Shown here: piece by piece, positions 6,739-12,785 of the stretch
How positions within the stretch are numbered: the stretch's first letter is position 1
Layout of the letters: each line of letters opens with the position of its first letter
Origin: an uncultured Verrucomicrobiota bacterium
GTDB lineage: Bacteria > Verrucomicrobiota > Verrucomicrobiia > Chthoniobacterales > SZAS-18
Direction: 5' to 3'
Assembly (NCBI GenBank): GCA_937871685.1
Contig: CALMOL010000107.1
Coordinates: forward strand, 1-12,785
DNA: 12,785 nt
Made by a program: the position numbers and the translations under genes
Notes under the pieces: model-generated
What the model was told of the DNA's origin: nothing
Database searches by the model: none
What the model saw: only the letters and a program-made list of their open reading frames with translations

Positions 6739-6970
6739 GAGAGGAAGATCGGAGCAAAAGGGATGCGCGCGAGCACGCGACGGACGCCGAAAGAATCAAG
6801 GCCGCACTCTTGCCAGCATTGCGCAAAGGCGCGAACGCTTCCGCGGTGCGGGGGCCTCGCGATTCCCCCGAGCCACCATCGGCCAGAAGCCAAGAAACCG
6901 CTTCGCCTCGAAGGGCGAAATGTGCAATCTTCGCGCCTTTCCGCCCAATTTTCACCTGACCTTCCTTTCG
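6739..6970. promoter_or_regulatory. Divergent intergenic region, glycosyltransferase / ACP-dehydratase
   Basis: These 232 bp separate two divergent genes and must contain promoters for both, or for the plus-strand lipid genes at least. No gene with family resemblance is seen here. A small hairpin CTTCG-CCT-CGAAG (about 6903-6915) and a GGGGG/CCCCC pair near 6851-6870 are visible but weak. An in-frame ATG at 6920, preceded by AAGGG, could extend the ACP fusion by 17 residues, but these residues do not resemble a carrier domain. No confident -35/-10 pair was found. Confidence 0.35.
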
Positions 6971-7984
6971 ATGTCCGATACTTCCGCGCCGCTGACTGAT
7001 GAGCAGATCCAAGAGCTGCGCAACGCGCTGAAGCGATGCAGTCCGGAAACCATCGAGGCCGCGGTGCGCTTCCGCCAGACGCGCGACGAGAAGGAAATCC
7101 CCGCGATCGTGTATGGCATCATCGAGCGCCACATGGCCGCCGAGACGCCGGTGCGCCTCGCCGAAATGCCGGACGACACCGAGCTGGCGCGCGACCTCAG
7201 CGTGGACTCGCTCACGATGCTGGAAATCGTGCTGCAGATCGAGGAAACGCTCGGCATCAGCGTGGACAACGAGGAACTGCGCGGCATCCGCTCGTTGGGG
7301 GCGATCAAGGAATTCATCGGGCGCAAGGTCTCGGGGCGCGGGGAGAGCGACGCGGACGCCACGGCAAAGGGGCGGGGTTACGTGCGGGAAGAAATCATGG
7401 CCGTGCTGCCGCAGCAGCCGCCGTTCTTGTTCCTCGACGCCGCCCACATCGAGGAGAAGACCGTGCGCGCCCGCTACAAGGTGCGCGGCGACGAGTTCTT
7501 CCTCGAGGGCCATTTCAAGGACAACCCGGTGTTCCCGGCCACCATCGTCTTCGAGGCGCTCGGGCAGGCGGCCTGCCTGTGGATCTTGGAGCACGCGGCG
7601 GCGAAGGATGCCAACGCGAAGAACGACGTCGTCTTTGCCTCGATGGAGGAGGCGCACTTTCACCGCCGCGCAAAGCCGGGCGACACGCTCGAGTTCATCG
7701 TCGAGGCGCTGCGCGTGCGCGCACCGCTCGCCGTCTTCTCGGCGCGCGTCGAGGTGAACGGCCAGCGCGTGGCCGAGGTGGCCAAGCTCAAGCTCGCCTT
7801 TGGGCCCGGAATCGCGGATGCCGCGGAGCGAATCGAGGACGCCCGCGCCGAGCGTCCCGCCACGGGCGCGACGCCAGCCGCCGAGGCCGGGGCGAATTCT
7901 TTCGCGCCGCCCGTCGCCACGAACAATTCCCTGCCGACCGGCGAGCCCTCGTTCTCTCCGTCGCTCGAGCCCGCGGCGCGCTGA
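6971..7984 (+). CDS. Acyl carrier protein / FabZ-type 3-hydroxyacyl-ACP dehydratase fusion
   Basis: Two-domain protein of 337 residues. Residues about 40-120 form an acyl carrier domain; the phosphopantetheine attachment serine is S80 in ARDLSVDSLTMLEIV. Residues about 135-280 form a hotdog-fold dehydratase: PQQPPFLFLDAA, then LEGHFKDNPVFPATIVFEALGQA, with catalytic His181 and Glu195. Glu rather than Asp at the second position points to FabZ rather than FabA. Residues 285-337 are an Ala/Pro/Ser-rich tail, probably disordered. The carrier would hold the 3-hydroxyacyl chain that the attached domain dehydrates to trans-2-enoyl. FabZ and ACP are normally separate proteins, of about 150 and 80 residues. 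The start is ATG 6971; 6920 is an alternative. The FabB-like ketosynthase follows after 77 bp, suggesting a shared transcript. The specific acyl product is unknown. Confidence 0.88.
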   Translation: MSDTSAPLTDEQIQELRNALKRCSPETIEAAVRFRQTRDEKEIPAIVYGIIERHMAAETPVRLAEMPDDTELARDLSVDSLTMLEIVLQIEETLGISVDNEELRGIRSLGAIKEFIGRKVSGRGESDADATAKGRGYVREEIMAVLPQQPPFLFLDAAHIEEKTVRARYKVRGDEFFLEGHFKDNPVFPATIVFEALGQAACLWILEHAAAKDANAKNDVVFASMEEAHFHRRAKPGDTLEFIVEALRVRAPLAVFSARVEVNGQRVAEVAKLKLAFGPGIADAAERIEDARAERPATGATPAAEAGANSFAPPVATNNSLPTGEPSFSPSLEPAAR

Positions 7985-8061
7985 TCGCATCGCGGGGTCG
8001 CTGCCGCGGGCCGGCGCGACTTTGTGATGGCGCGGCCAGTTGAAGACGTTTTCCTTTGGGC

Positions 8062-9360
8062 GTGTCGCCTGCCCCCGCCCCGCGCGTCGTTGTCACCGGA
8101 CTCGGTTTCATCACGTCCATCGGCAATTCCCGCGCGGAGGTGCTGCGCTCGCTGCGGGAAGGGCGCCACGGCATCGAGGTGTTCCCCGAGTTCGAGGCCG
8201 GCAACGAGCCGGTGCGGCTCGTCGGCACCATCAAGGACTTCGCGTTTCCCTCGCCCGAGTGGGAGGATTGGACGTGGCCGGCCGGGGTGAAAATCCCGAA
8301 GGAGATCATGCGCCCGATGACGCCGAACGCGCTCTACGCGTGGTTCGCGATGCGCGAGGCCATCGCCGACGCGCGGCTCACGCCGGAAATGGTGTCGAAC
8401 GAACACACCGGCATGATGTGCGCCTCGGCCGGCTCGATGATGATGTCCTACCACAACGTGCACATCATGCTGACCAAGGGCGTGGCGCGTTGCCCGCCGA
8501 TGGGAATGGTCAACGGCATCCCCGGCTCACTGAACATCAACCTCGTGCCGGCCTTCAAGATCAAGGGCGCGTCGCTGGGGTTCGTGAGCGCGTGCTCGTC
8601 GTCGTCGCACGCGCTGGGCGAGGCCTGCGAGCTGATCCGCCGCGGCCGGCAAAAGATCGTGTTCACGGTCGGCGCGGAGGACTGCAACAAGTTTTCCATC
8701 CTGCCCTTCGCGTCGGTGCGCGCGCTCTCGCCGCAGCACGATCCCGAGAAGGCCCCGCGCGCCTTCGACCGGCAGCGCGATGGCTTCGTGGGGACCGGCG
8801 GCGCCACCGTGCTCGTGCTTGAGGAACTCTCGCACGCGCTCGACCGCGGTGCGCCGATCGTGGCCGAGATCCTCGGCTGGGGTCAGGCGAGCGACGGCTA
8901 CAACGTGATGGCCCCCGAGCCGGCGGGCGACGGCCTCTCGCGCGCGATGCGGCAGGCGCTCGACGACGCCGGCGTCCAGCCCGAGGAGATCGACTATCTG
9001 AACGCCCACGCCACCGCCACGGAGGTTGGCGACCGCGCCGAGGTGGACGCCATCAAGCGCGTCTTTCCCGCGGGGGCACGCCCGCGCGTGAGCAGCACCA
9101 AGAGCCTGACCGGCCACGGCTTGTCGCTGGCCGGCGCAATGGAATCGGCATTCTGTTGCCTCGCGTTACAGGATGGGTTTATGCCGATCTCGGCGAAGAT
9201 CACCGACCTCGACCCGATGTGCGATGGCGTGCCAATTTTGACCGCGCCGGTGGACATCGCGCCGCGTCTGGCGATGAACAATTCCTCCGGCTTCGGCGGC
9301 TCGAACGTCGCGACCGTGCTGCGGCGTTGGGAGGGCACGGACACCTCGGCGGAGCGGTAG
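8062..9360 (+). CDS. 3-Oxoacyl-ACP synthase (FabB/FabF-like ketosynthase)
   Basis: Decarboxylating Claisen condensation enzyme that extends acyl-ACP with malonyl-ACP; 432 residues from GTG 8062. The thiolase-fold triad is intact: Cys178 in VSACSSSSHALG, His316 in NAHATATE and His352 in TKSLTGHGLS, with Lys347 in the same motif. The N-terminus RVVVTGLGFITSIGN and the C-terminus NNSSGFGGSNV are typical. Segments such as SIGNSRAEVLRSLREGRHGI and the MESAFCCLALQDGF region read closest to FabB (KAS I). A Trp-rich stretch (EWEDWTWPAGVKIPKE, about 67-82) is unusual. A TTG at 8056 could be used instead and would add two residues; an in-frame stop at 8041-8043 prevents any longer version, and no Shine-Dalgarno decides. 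It lies between the ACP-dehydratase fusion and an SDR gene, so it is probably the condensing enzyme of that module. Confidence 0.93.
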   Translation: MSPAPAPRVVVTGLGFITSIGNSRAEVLRSLREGRHGIEVFPEFEAGNEPVRLVGTIKDFAFPSPEWEDWTWPAGVKIPKEIMRPMTPNALYAWFAMREAIADARLTPEMVSNEHTGMMCASAGSMMMSYHNVHIMLTKGVARCPPMGMVNGIPGSLNINLVPAFKIKGASLGFVSACSSSSHALGEACELIRRGRQKIVFTVGAEDCNKFSILPFASVRALSPQHDPEKAPRAFDRQRDGFVGTGGATVLVLEELSHALDRGAPIVAEILGWGQASDGYNVMAPEPAGDGLSRAMRQALDDAGVQPEEIDYLNAHATATEVGDRAEVDAIKRVFPAGARPRVSSTKSLTGHGLSLAGAMESAFCCLALQDGFMPISAKITDLDPMCDGVPILTAPVDIAPRLAMNNSSGFGGSNVATVLRRWEGTDTSAER

Positions 9361-9367
9361 GATAGGA

Positions 9368-9393
9368 CGTATGGGTCTTATACGACCCATACG
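9368..9393. repeat. Perfect 10-bp inverted repeat (hairpin) between ketosynthase and SDR genes
   Basis: CGTATGGGTC (9368-9377) and GACCCATACG (9384-9393) pair perfectly around the 6-base loop TTATAC; two further G-C pairs form beyond one mismatch. It starts 7 bases after the ketosynthase stop codon inside a 68-bp gap. The stem is moderately GC-rich and is not followed by a T-run. It may be a dispersed intergenic repeat, an mRNA 3'-end stabiliser or a partial terminator; it could reduce SDR expression relative to the upstream genes. Confidence 0.6.
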
Positions 9394-9428
9394 ACCTCTG
9401 TGAAGCCTCCGGCTGCCCCAAACTCTCC

Positions 9429-10253
9429 ATGTCCGCGCCAGCGCTACCCATTCCCCGCCGCGTGCTGATCACCGGCGCGAGCGCGGGGATCGGGCGCGAG
9501 ACGGCCGGTGCGCTGCTCGCCGCGGGCTGCGAGGTGTGGGGCACCTCGCGCCAGCGCTCTCGGCTGCCCGATCCGGGGCCGCGCTTCCATGCGGTGGAGC
9601 TGGAGCAGACGAGCGCGGACTCGCGGCACGCCGCCTGGGCGCAGGTGGAGCAAGAATGCGGCGGCCGGCTCGACGCGCTCGTGAACAACGCGGGCGACGG
9701 CGTGTTCGGCGCATTCGCCGACGAAGACGAGGACGTAGGGAGGCTGCGCGCGCAATTCGAGACGCTGGTCTTCGGACCCATCGGCCTGACGCGGCTTGCT
9801 CTGCCCGCGCTGCGGCGCTCGTCGAGGCCGGTGGTGGTGAACGTCACGTCGCTGGCCGGCCGGCTGCCGATCCCCTTCATGGCCGCGTATTCCGCCGGGA
9901 AGGCGGCGCTCTCGGCCTACACCGCGGCGTTGCGCCTCGAGGCGGCCGACGTGCACTGGGTGGACGTGCAGCCCGGCGACATCCGCACCAAATTCAACGA
10001 CGCGATGCGCGCGCCGCCCGCGGATTCCGGCCCACAGCGCCGCTCGTGGGAAGTGATGGAGGCAAGCATGGCCGCCGCGCCGCCGGCCGAGGTCGTGGCG
10101 CAGGCCATCGTGAAGGTCGTGTGCGGGGAGGGCGCGCCGCCGCCCGTCGTGGTGGTCGGCGACTTCGTGCAGGCCAAGCTCGCGGCGCTCGCGCCGCGCT
10201 TCCTGCCGACGCGCTGGCTGGAATCAATGCTCCGCCGGCACTACCGCGTCTGA
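9429..10253 (+). CDS. Short-chain dehydrogenase/reductase (SDR, classical type)
   Basis: NAD(P)(H)-dependent oxidoreductase of 274 residues. The cofactor-binding motif TGASAGIG is at 15-22, NNAG at 86-89, and the catalytic residues are Ser141 (NVTSLAG), Tyr154 and Lys158 (YSAGK). PGDIRT (182-187) matches the post-catalytic PG motif. The C-terminus (about 240-274) is hydrophobic and basic, ending LESMLRRHYRV, which fits SDRs acting on lipid substrates better than compact FabG. Position after an ACP-dehydratase and a ketosynthase suggests a 3-oxoacyl ketoreductase, but substrate assignment from sequence alone is unreliable. The start is ATG 9429. Its last 30 bases overlap the end of the convergent aminotransferase gene. 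Confidence 0.88.
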   Translation: MSAPALPIPRRVLITGASAGIGRETAGALLAAGCEVWGTSRQRSRLPDPGPRFHAVELEQTSADSRHAAWAQVEQECGGRLDALVNNAGDGVFGAFADEDEDVGRLRAQFETLVFGPIGLTRLALPALRRSSRPVVVNVTSLAGRLPIPFMAAYSAGKAALSAYTAALRLEAADVHWVDVQPGDIRTKFNDAMRAPPADSGPQRRSWEVMEASMAAAPPAEVVAQAIVKVVCGEGAPPPVVVVGDFVQAKLAALAPRFLPTRWLESMLRRHYRV

Positions 10254-11483
10254 ATTCATCGCGGCGAAAACGGCGTCCGCCACCGCCACCGCGTGGTCGA
10301 TGTCCGCCTCGGTGTGCGCGGCGCACAGGAACCAGTTGTGGTGCGGGTGGAAGAACACGCCGCGGCGCATCGCCTCGCAGGCGAAAGCCTGCGCGCGGTA
10401 GGAGTTGGGATCGTCCGCGAAGTTCCAGTTCGGCATGGAATCGTGGCCCGAGAGCGATGCCGCGATGCCGTGGCGCGCGGCCGCGGCATGGAGGCCGGCG
10501 CGAAAGCGCGCGCCAAGCTTGGCGATGCGGCCCACCGCGTCGTCGCGCTCGGCGACCTCGAGGGTTTTGAGCGCGGCGGCCATCGGCACGGCGCTGTTCC
10601 AATACGATCCGGTGAGAAACACGCGCGCCGCCGCCTTGCGCAGGAAGCTGCGGCCCACGGCGGCCGAGATCGGGTGGCCGTTGGCGAGCGCCTTGCAATA
10701 CACCGCCAAGTCCGGCTCGCAGCCGGGGAAGAAGCGGTGCGAGCCGCCGTGGTGCAGGCGGAAGCCGGAGCGCACGTCGTCGAGGATGAACACGATTCCC
10801 TCCGCGCGACACGTTTCCACCAGTCCGGCGAAGAAGCCCGGCTTCGGTAGTTCGGCCGGCGAAAAGTTCGGGTGGTGCCACGCGGTGGTGATGACGCCGG
10901 CCACCTCGCCCGGATGCCGCCGCACAAAGTCGCGGAAGGCGTCGAGGTCATTCCACGGGAAGGTGTGAATGTGCGCGCGGTCCTCCTCGATCCAGCCGCC
11001 GTGGCCGGGCGAGCACCACGCGTGCGCGCCGTGGTAGGCGCCGGCCACGCGCAGGATCTTCTTGCGGCCGGTGTGCTCGCGCGCCACCTGGATCGCCCAC
11101 GTCGTCAGGTCCGCGCCGTTTTTGCCGAAGACCGCCCAGGCGGCGAAGTCCACGAGCGCCGTCATCCGCTCGGCCAGCTCGACGAAGCGGGCGGTGGGAT
11201 GGTTGAGGCAGTTGGCGTCGCGCGCTTGCCGGGCGGCGGCTTCCTCGACCTCGGGGTGACCGTAGCCGAGGAGGTTCGGCCCGTAGCCGCACAGGAAATC
11301 GAGGAACTCGTTGCCGTCCGCGTCCCAGTAGCGCGCGCCCTCCGAGCGGGCGGCGAAGTAGGGGCTCTCGCCCGGCACCATGAGGGTGGGCGCCATGTGC
11401 CCGTAGATTCCGCCGGGAACGACGGCCGCCGCGCGGGCGAACAGCGCGGCCGACTGCGCATAACGGCGGGGAGAATCACTCAT
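10224..11483 (-). CDS. Class III PLP-dependent aminotransferase (glutamate-1-semialdehyde aminomutase-like)
   Basis: PLP enzyme of fold type I, 419 residues. It has RYWDADGNEFLDFLCGYG (51-68) at the N-terminus, GAYHGAHAW (148-156), the cofactor-ring aspartate D235 in ILDDVRSGFR, and the Schiff-base lysine K264 in YCKALANGHPISA. The Ser/Thr-Gly phosphate-binding segment reads FGKNGADLTTWAIQVAREHTGR, whose opening departs from the NSGTEA form of true glutamate-1-semialdehyde aminomutase. I therefore call a general class III aminotransferase or aminomutase rather than HemL. Heme-pathway neighbours are absent. It starts at ATG 11483, 18 bp after the SCP2-like gene, and probably closes a three-gene transcript. 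It could add an amino group to an acyl or sugar precursor; that role is inferred from the neighbours only. Its 3' end overlaps the SDR gene. Confidence 0.87.
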   Translation of the reverse strand: MSDSPRRYAQSAALFARAAAVVPGGIYGHMAPTLMVPGESPYFAARSEGARYWDADGNEFLDFLCGYGPNLLGYGHPEVEEAAARQARDANCLNHPTARFVELAERMTALVDFAAWAVFGKNGADLTTWAIQVAREHTGRKKILRVAGAYHGAHAWCSPGHGGWIEEDRAHIHTFPWNDLDAFRDFVRRHPGEVAGVITTAWHHPNFSPAELPKPGFFAGLVETCRAEGIVFILDDVRSGFRLHHGGSHRFFPGCEPDLAVYCKALANGHPISAAVGRSFLRKAAARVFLTGSYWNSAVPMAAALKTLEVAERDDAVGRIAKLGARFRAGLHAAAARHGIAASLSGHDSMPNWNFADDPNSYRAQAFACEAMRRGVFFHPHHNWFLCAAHTEADIDHAVAVADAVFAAMNSDAVVPAEH

Positions 11484-11501
11484 GGATCAAGAGAGCACCG
11501 A

Positions 11502-12293
11502 CTACGCCGGTGGCCGCCCGAGAAATGCGTCCGAGCGTGCCAGCAGCACGTCCAGCAAGTCGGCCAGCAGGAGCGCGCCTTCGATGCGCACCCAGCCGAG
11601 ACCCACGGCCGTGGCGGGATCCAACGCACCGCGGAGCAGCCGCGCGGCGGAGGCAACGTCGCGGAAGATAATTCGCGCGTCCGGCGGGGCGGGGGGATCG
11701 CCGCGCCCGGCGGACGCCGCGTCGGCATCCAGCCGAATCCACGCGGAATAATCCGCGCTTGGCACCGCCAGCAGGATCAGGCCGGCCGGCCCGCCCGCCA
11801 GCGCGCGACGCGTCGGGGCGTCGTGCGCGGCGAGGATCGGCAAGGCACGCAATAGAACATTCAGCGCGAGCCGGACATGCGCGCGCGCGCGCTTGGCATC
11901 CCGCTCGAGCGCCGCGTCCGGCGGGTTCATCACCGCGGAGAATTCCGCCATCATCCGGCCGAGGCGCACCAGCATCGGCACGCGCCAAAGCCCTCGCTCC
12001 ACGCGCGGCAGCCGGCGCGGGCGCTCATCGCGGAGAAGGGCGTTGAACGAGCGATGGTCTTTCCAGGCCAGGCGCACGGCGGGCGCGCCGCCCCCCGGGG
12101 CAACGCGCAGGAGGCCATCGCGCAGGCGCACGCGGGTGGCGAGGTCGCGGCCGGCGCGCAGTTCCACGTCCAGCCGGCCACGCCGGGTGAGGCGCGCCGC
12201 GCGCGTCCATTCCCCGGGCAATTCTCCGAGCGTCGGCAGGACGGCTTCGAGATGCAGGCGGGCGAGCAGTTCGTCGGGAGGCAAGGGAGTCAA
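11502..12293 (-). CDS. SCP2-like (sterol-carrier fold) protein with two similar halves
   Basis: Protein of 263 residues rich in Arg, Ala and Leu. The C-terminal part (about 203-258: DARIIFRDVASAARLLRGAL, then DPATAVGLGWVRIEG) reads like the end of an SCP2 sterol-transfer domain, a fold that binds hydrophobic ligands. A similar pattern occurs at about 70-116 (APAVRLAWKDHRSFNALL, then GLWRVPMLVRLGRMM), suggesting a duplication. No signal peptide or membrane helix is clear. The start is TTG 12293, whose bases overlap the TGA of the upstream glycosyltransferase gene (TTGA), a typical arrangement for translational coupling, which supports this weak start codon. The aminotransferase follows 18 bp downstream. 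The family call is by eye and moderate; the function, perhaps lipid binding or transfer, is inferred. Confidence 0.6.
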   Translation of the reverse strand: MTPLPPDELLARLHLEAVLPTLGELPGEWTRAARLTRRGRLDVELRAGRDLATRVRLRDGLLRVAPGGGAPAVRLAWKDHRSFNALLRDERPRRLPRVERGLWRVPMLVRLGRMMAEFSAVMNPPDAALERDAKRARAHVRLALNVLLRALPILAAHDAPTRRALAGGPAGLILLAVPSADYSAWIRLDADAASAGRGDPPAPPDARIIFRDVASAARLLRGALDPATAVGLGWVRIEGALLLADLLDVLLARSDAFLGRPPA

Positions 12294-12785
12294 GGGCGCG
12301 TCAGCCCGGTGACGAGCGAAAGGATTTCATCGGGATGCCCGTTGGGTCGAGCCGCGGCGAGCGCCCCGCGCACGCGAGCGTGCTCGGCGGGGTCATCCAT
12401 CCAGCCGCGCACCGCCCGTGCCAAGCCCGCGGGCGAGGAAAATCCGGCATAAAACCCGTGCCGCCGCGCCCAGCGCAGGGTGATGCTTTCCTGCGGCATC
12501 ACGCCGCCGACGCCGTTGAAGAGGATCGGGCACCCGCAAAGCACCGCTTCCGAAGTAGCCCCGGTGCCCGGCCGTATCACCACGGCGTCCACGCCCCGCA
12601 GCAGGCGCGCCATTTCCTCGCTGTCCGCGAAGGGCTGCGCCTCGACCGCGATCCCCGGATGGGCGGCCGCCCAGTCGCGCACGCGGGCCAGCGTGCTCTC
12701 GCCGAGGGGCCCACGGCCGCAAAGGGCGATCACGCGCAGGCGCGCCTGCCGGGCCGGCGGCAGGCCGGCGGAGAGGCCCTCGAGC
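12290..12785 (-). CDS. Glycosyltransferase family 28 / MGDG-synthase-like, C-terminal part (runs off window)
   Basis: The C-terminal 164 residues of a larger protein; the frame is open to the right edge, so the true start lies outside and the internal GTG at 12731-12733 is not the start. The fragment begins in a Rossmann half with VIALCGRG, a pattern seen at the start of the donor domain in MurG-like enzymes. The donor-binding motif follows: VIRPGTGATSEAVLCGCPILF, then GGVMPQESITLRWARRHGF, matching the GG/TxxE...P...QE..N layout of GT28 and monogalactosyldiacylglycerol synthase. Such enzymes transfer a sugar to a lipid at the cytosolic membrane face. Its stop overlaps the TTG start of the SCP2-like gene, so the two are coupled. 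Donor and acceptor are unknown. Confidence 0.8.
   Translation of the reverse strand, partial: LEGLSAGLPPARQARLRVIALCGRGPLGESTLARVRDWAAAHPGIAVEAQPFADSEEMARLLRGVDAVVIRPGTGATSEAVLCGCPILFNGVGGVMPQESITLRWARRHGFYAGFSSPAGLARAVRGWMDDPAEHARVRGALAAARPNGHPDEILSLVTGLTRP

Noticed and set aside
6725..7990. Long open frame on the minus strand (421 codons) opposite the ACP-dehydratase fusion
   Set aside because: It is antisense to a gene with clear domains and has the His/Arg/Leu-rich composition of a GC-rich shadow frame; no family motif is visible.
7036..8043. Open plus-strand frame of 335 codons in another frame of the ACP-dehydratase region
   Set aside because: Composition is Arg/Gly/Ala repeats typical of an out-of-frame reading of GC-rich DNA; the overlapping frame has intact catalytic motifs.
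11879..11892. GC dinucleotide run (GCGCGCGCGCGC)
   Set aside because: It lies within the coding frame of the SCP2-like gene and is explained by Ala/Arg codons in GC-rich DNA.

Overview
The window is 12.8 kb of GC-rich bacterial chromosome with genes on both strands. There is no rRNA, tRNA, CRISPR array, transposase or phage gene. The split E1-alpha/E1-beta pyruvate dehydrogenase, a DUF6580-type membrane protein, an mnmG carrying parS-like sites, hairpin repeats between genes, and the lack of clear Shine-Dalgarno sequences suggest a member of the PVC group, perhaps Verrucomicrobiota. That placement is an inference with low confidence; the sequence carries no direct taxonomic marker.

Left part (1-3402, minus strand): a likely operon running right to left: a six-helix membrane protein, then pdhA (E1 alpha), pdhB (E1 beta) and the N-terminal 209 codons of the E2 acyltransferase, which leaves the window at base 1. 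Together the last three encode the pyruvate dehydrogenase core that converts pyruvate to acetyl-CoA. An imperfect hairpin lies between pdhA and pdhB.

Middle (3403-5562): a 97-bp divergent intergenic region followed by mnmG (gidA), the tRNA-U34 modification enzyme. Two copies of a near-parS 16-mer lie here in inverted orientation. One is just upstream of the mnmG start and one is inside the mnmG coding sequence, where it encodes MFHVEQ in an apparent lineage-specific insertion. They share 19 identical bases. mnmG ends in a convergent intergenic region holding three consecutive perfect hairpins.

Right part (5563-12785): a visibly more GC-rich block of lipid and glycan genes. A GT4 glycosyltransferase on the minus strand is divergent from a plus-strand set: an acyl-carrier/FabZ-type dehydratase fusion, a FabB-like ketosynthase and a short-chain dehydrogenase. 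Together these cover carrier, condensation, dehydration and possibly ketoreduction, so they look like a specialised acyl-chain module. Facing them on the minus strand is a second set: a partial GT28/MGDG-synthase-like glycosyltransferase, a protein with two SCP2-like halves, and a class III PLP aminotransferase. The two sets converge, and their last genes overlap tail to tail by 30 bp. A joint role in making an unusual amino- or glycolipid is plausible but inferred.

The strongest observations are the parS-like pair around and inside mnmG, the ACP-dehydratase fusion with its neighbouring ketosynthase, and the structured repeats in three intergenic regions.
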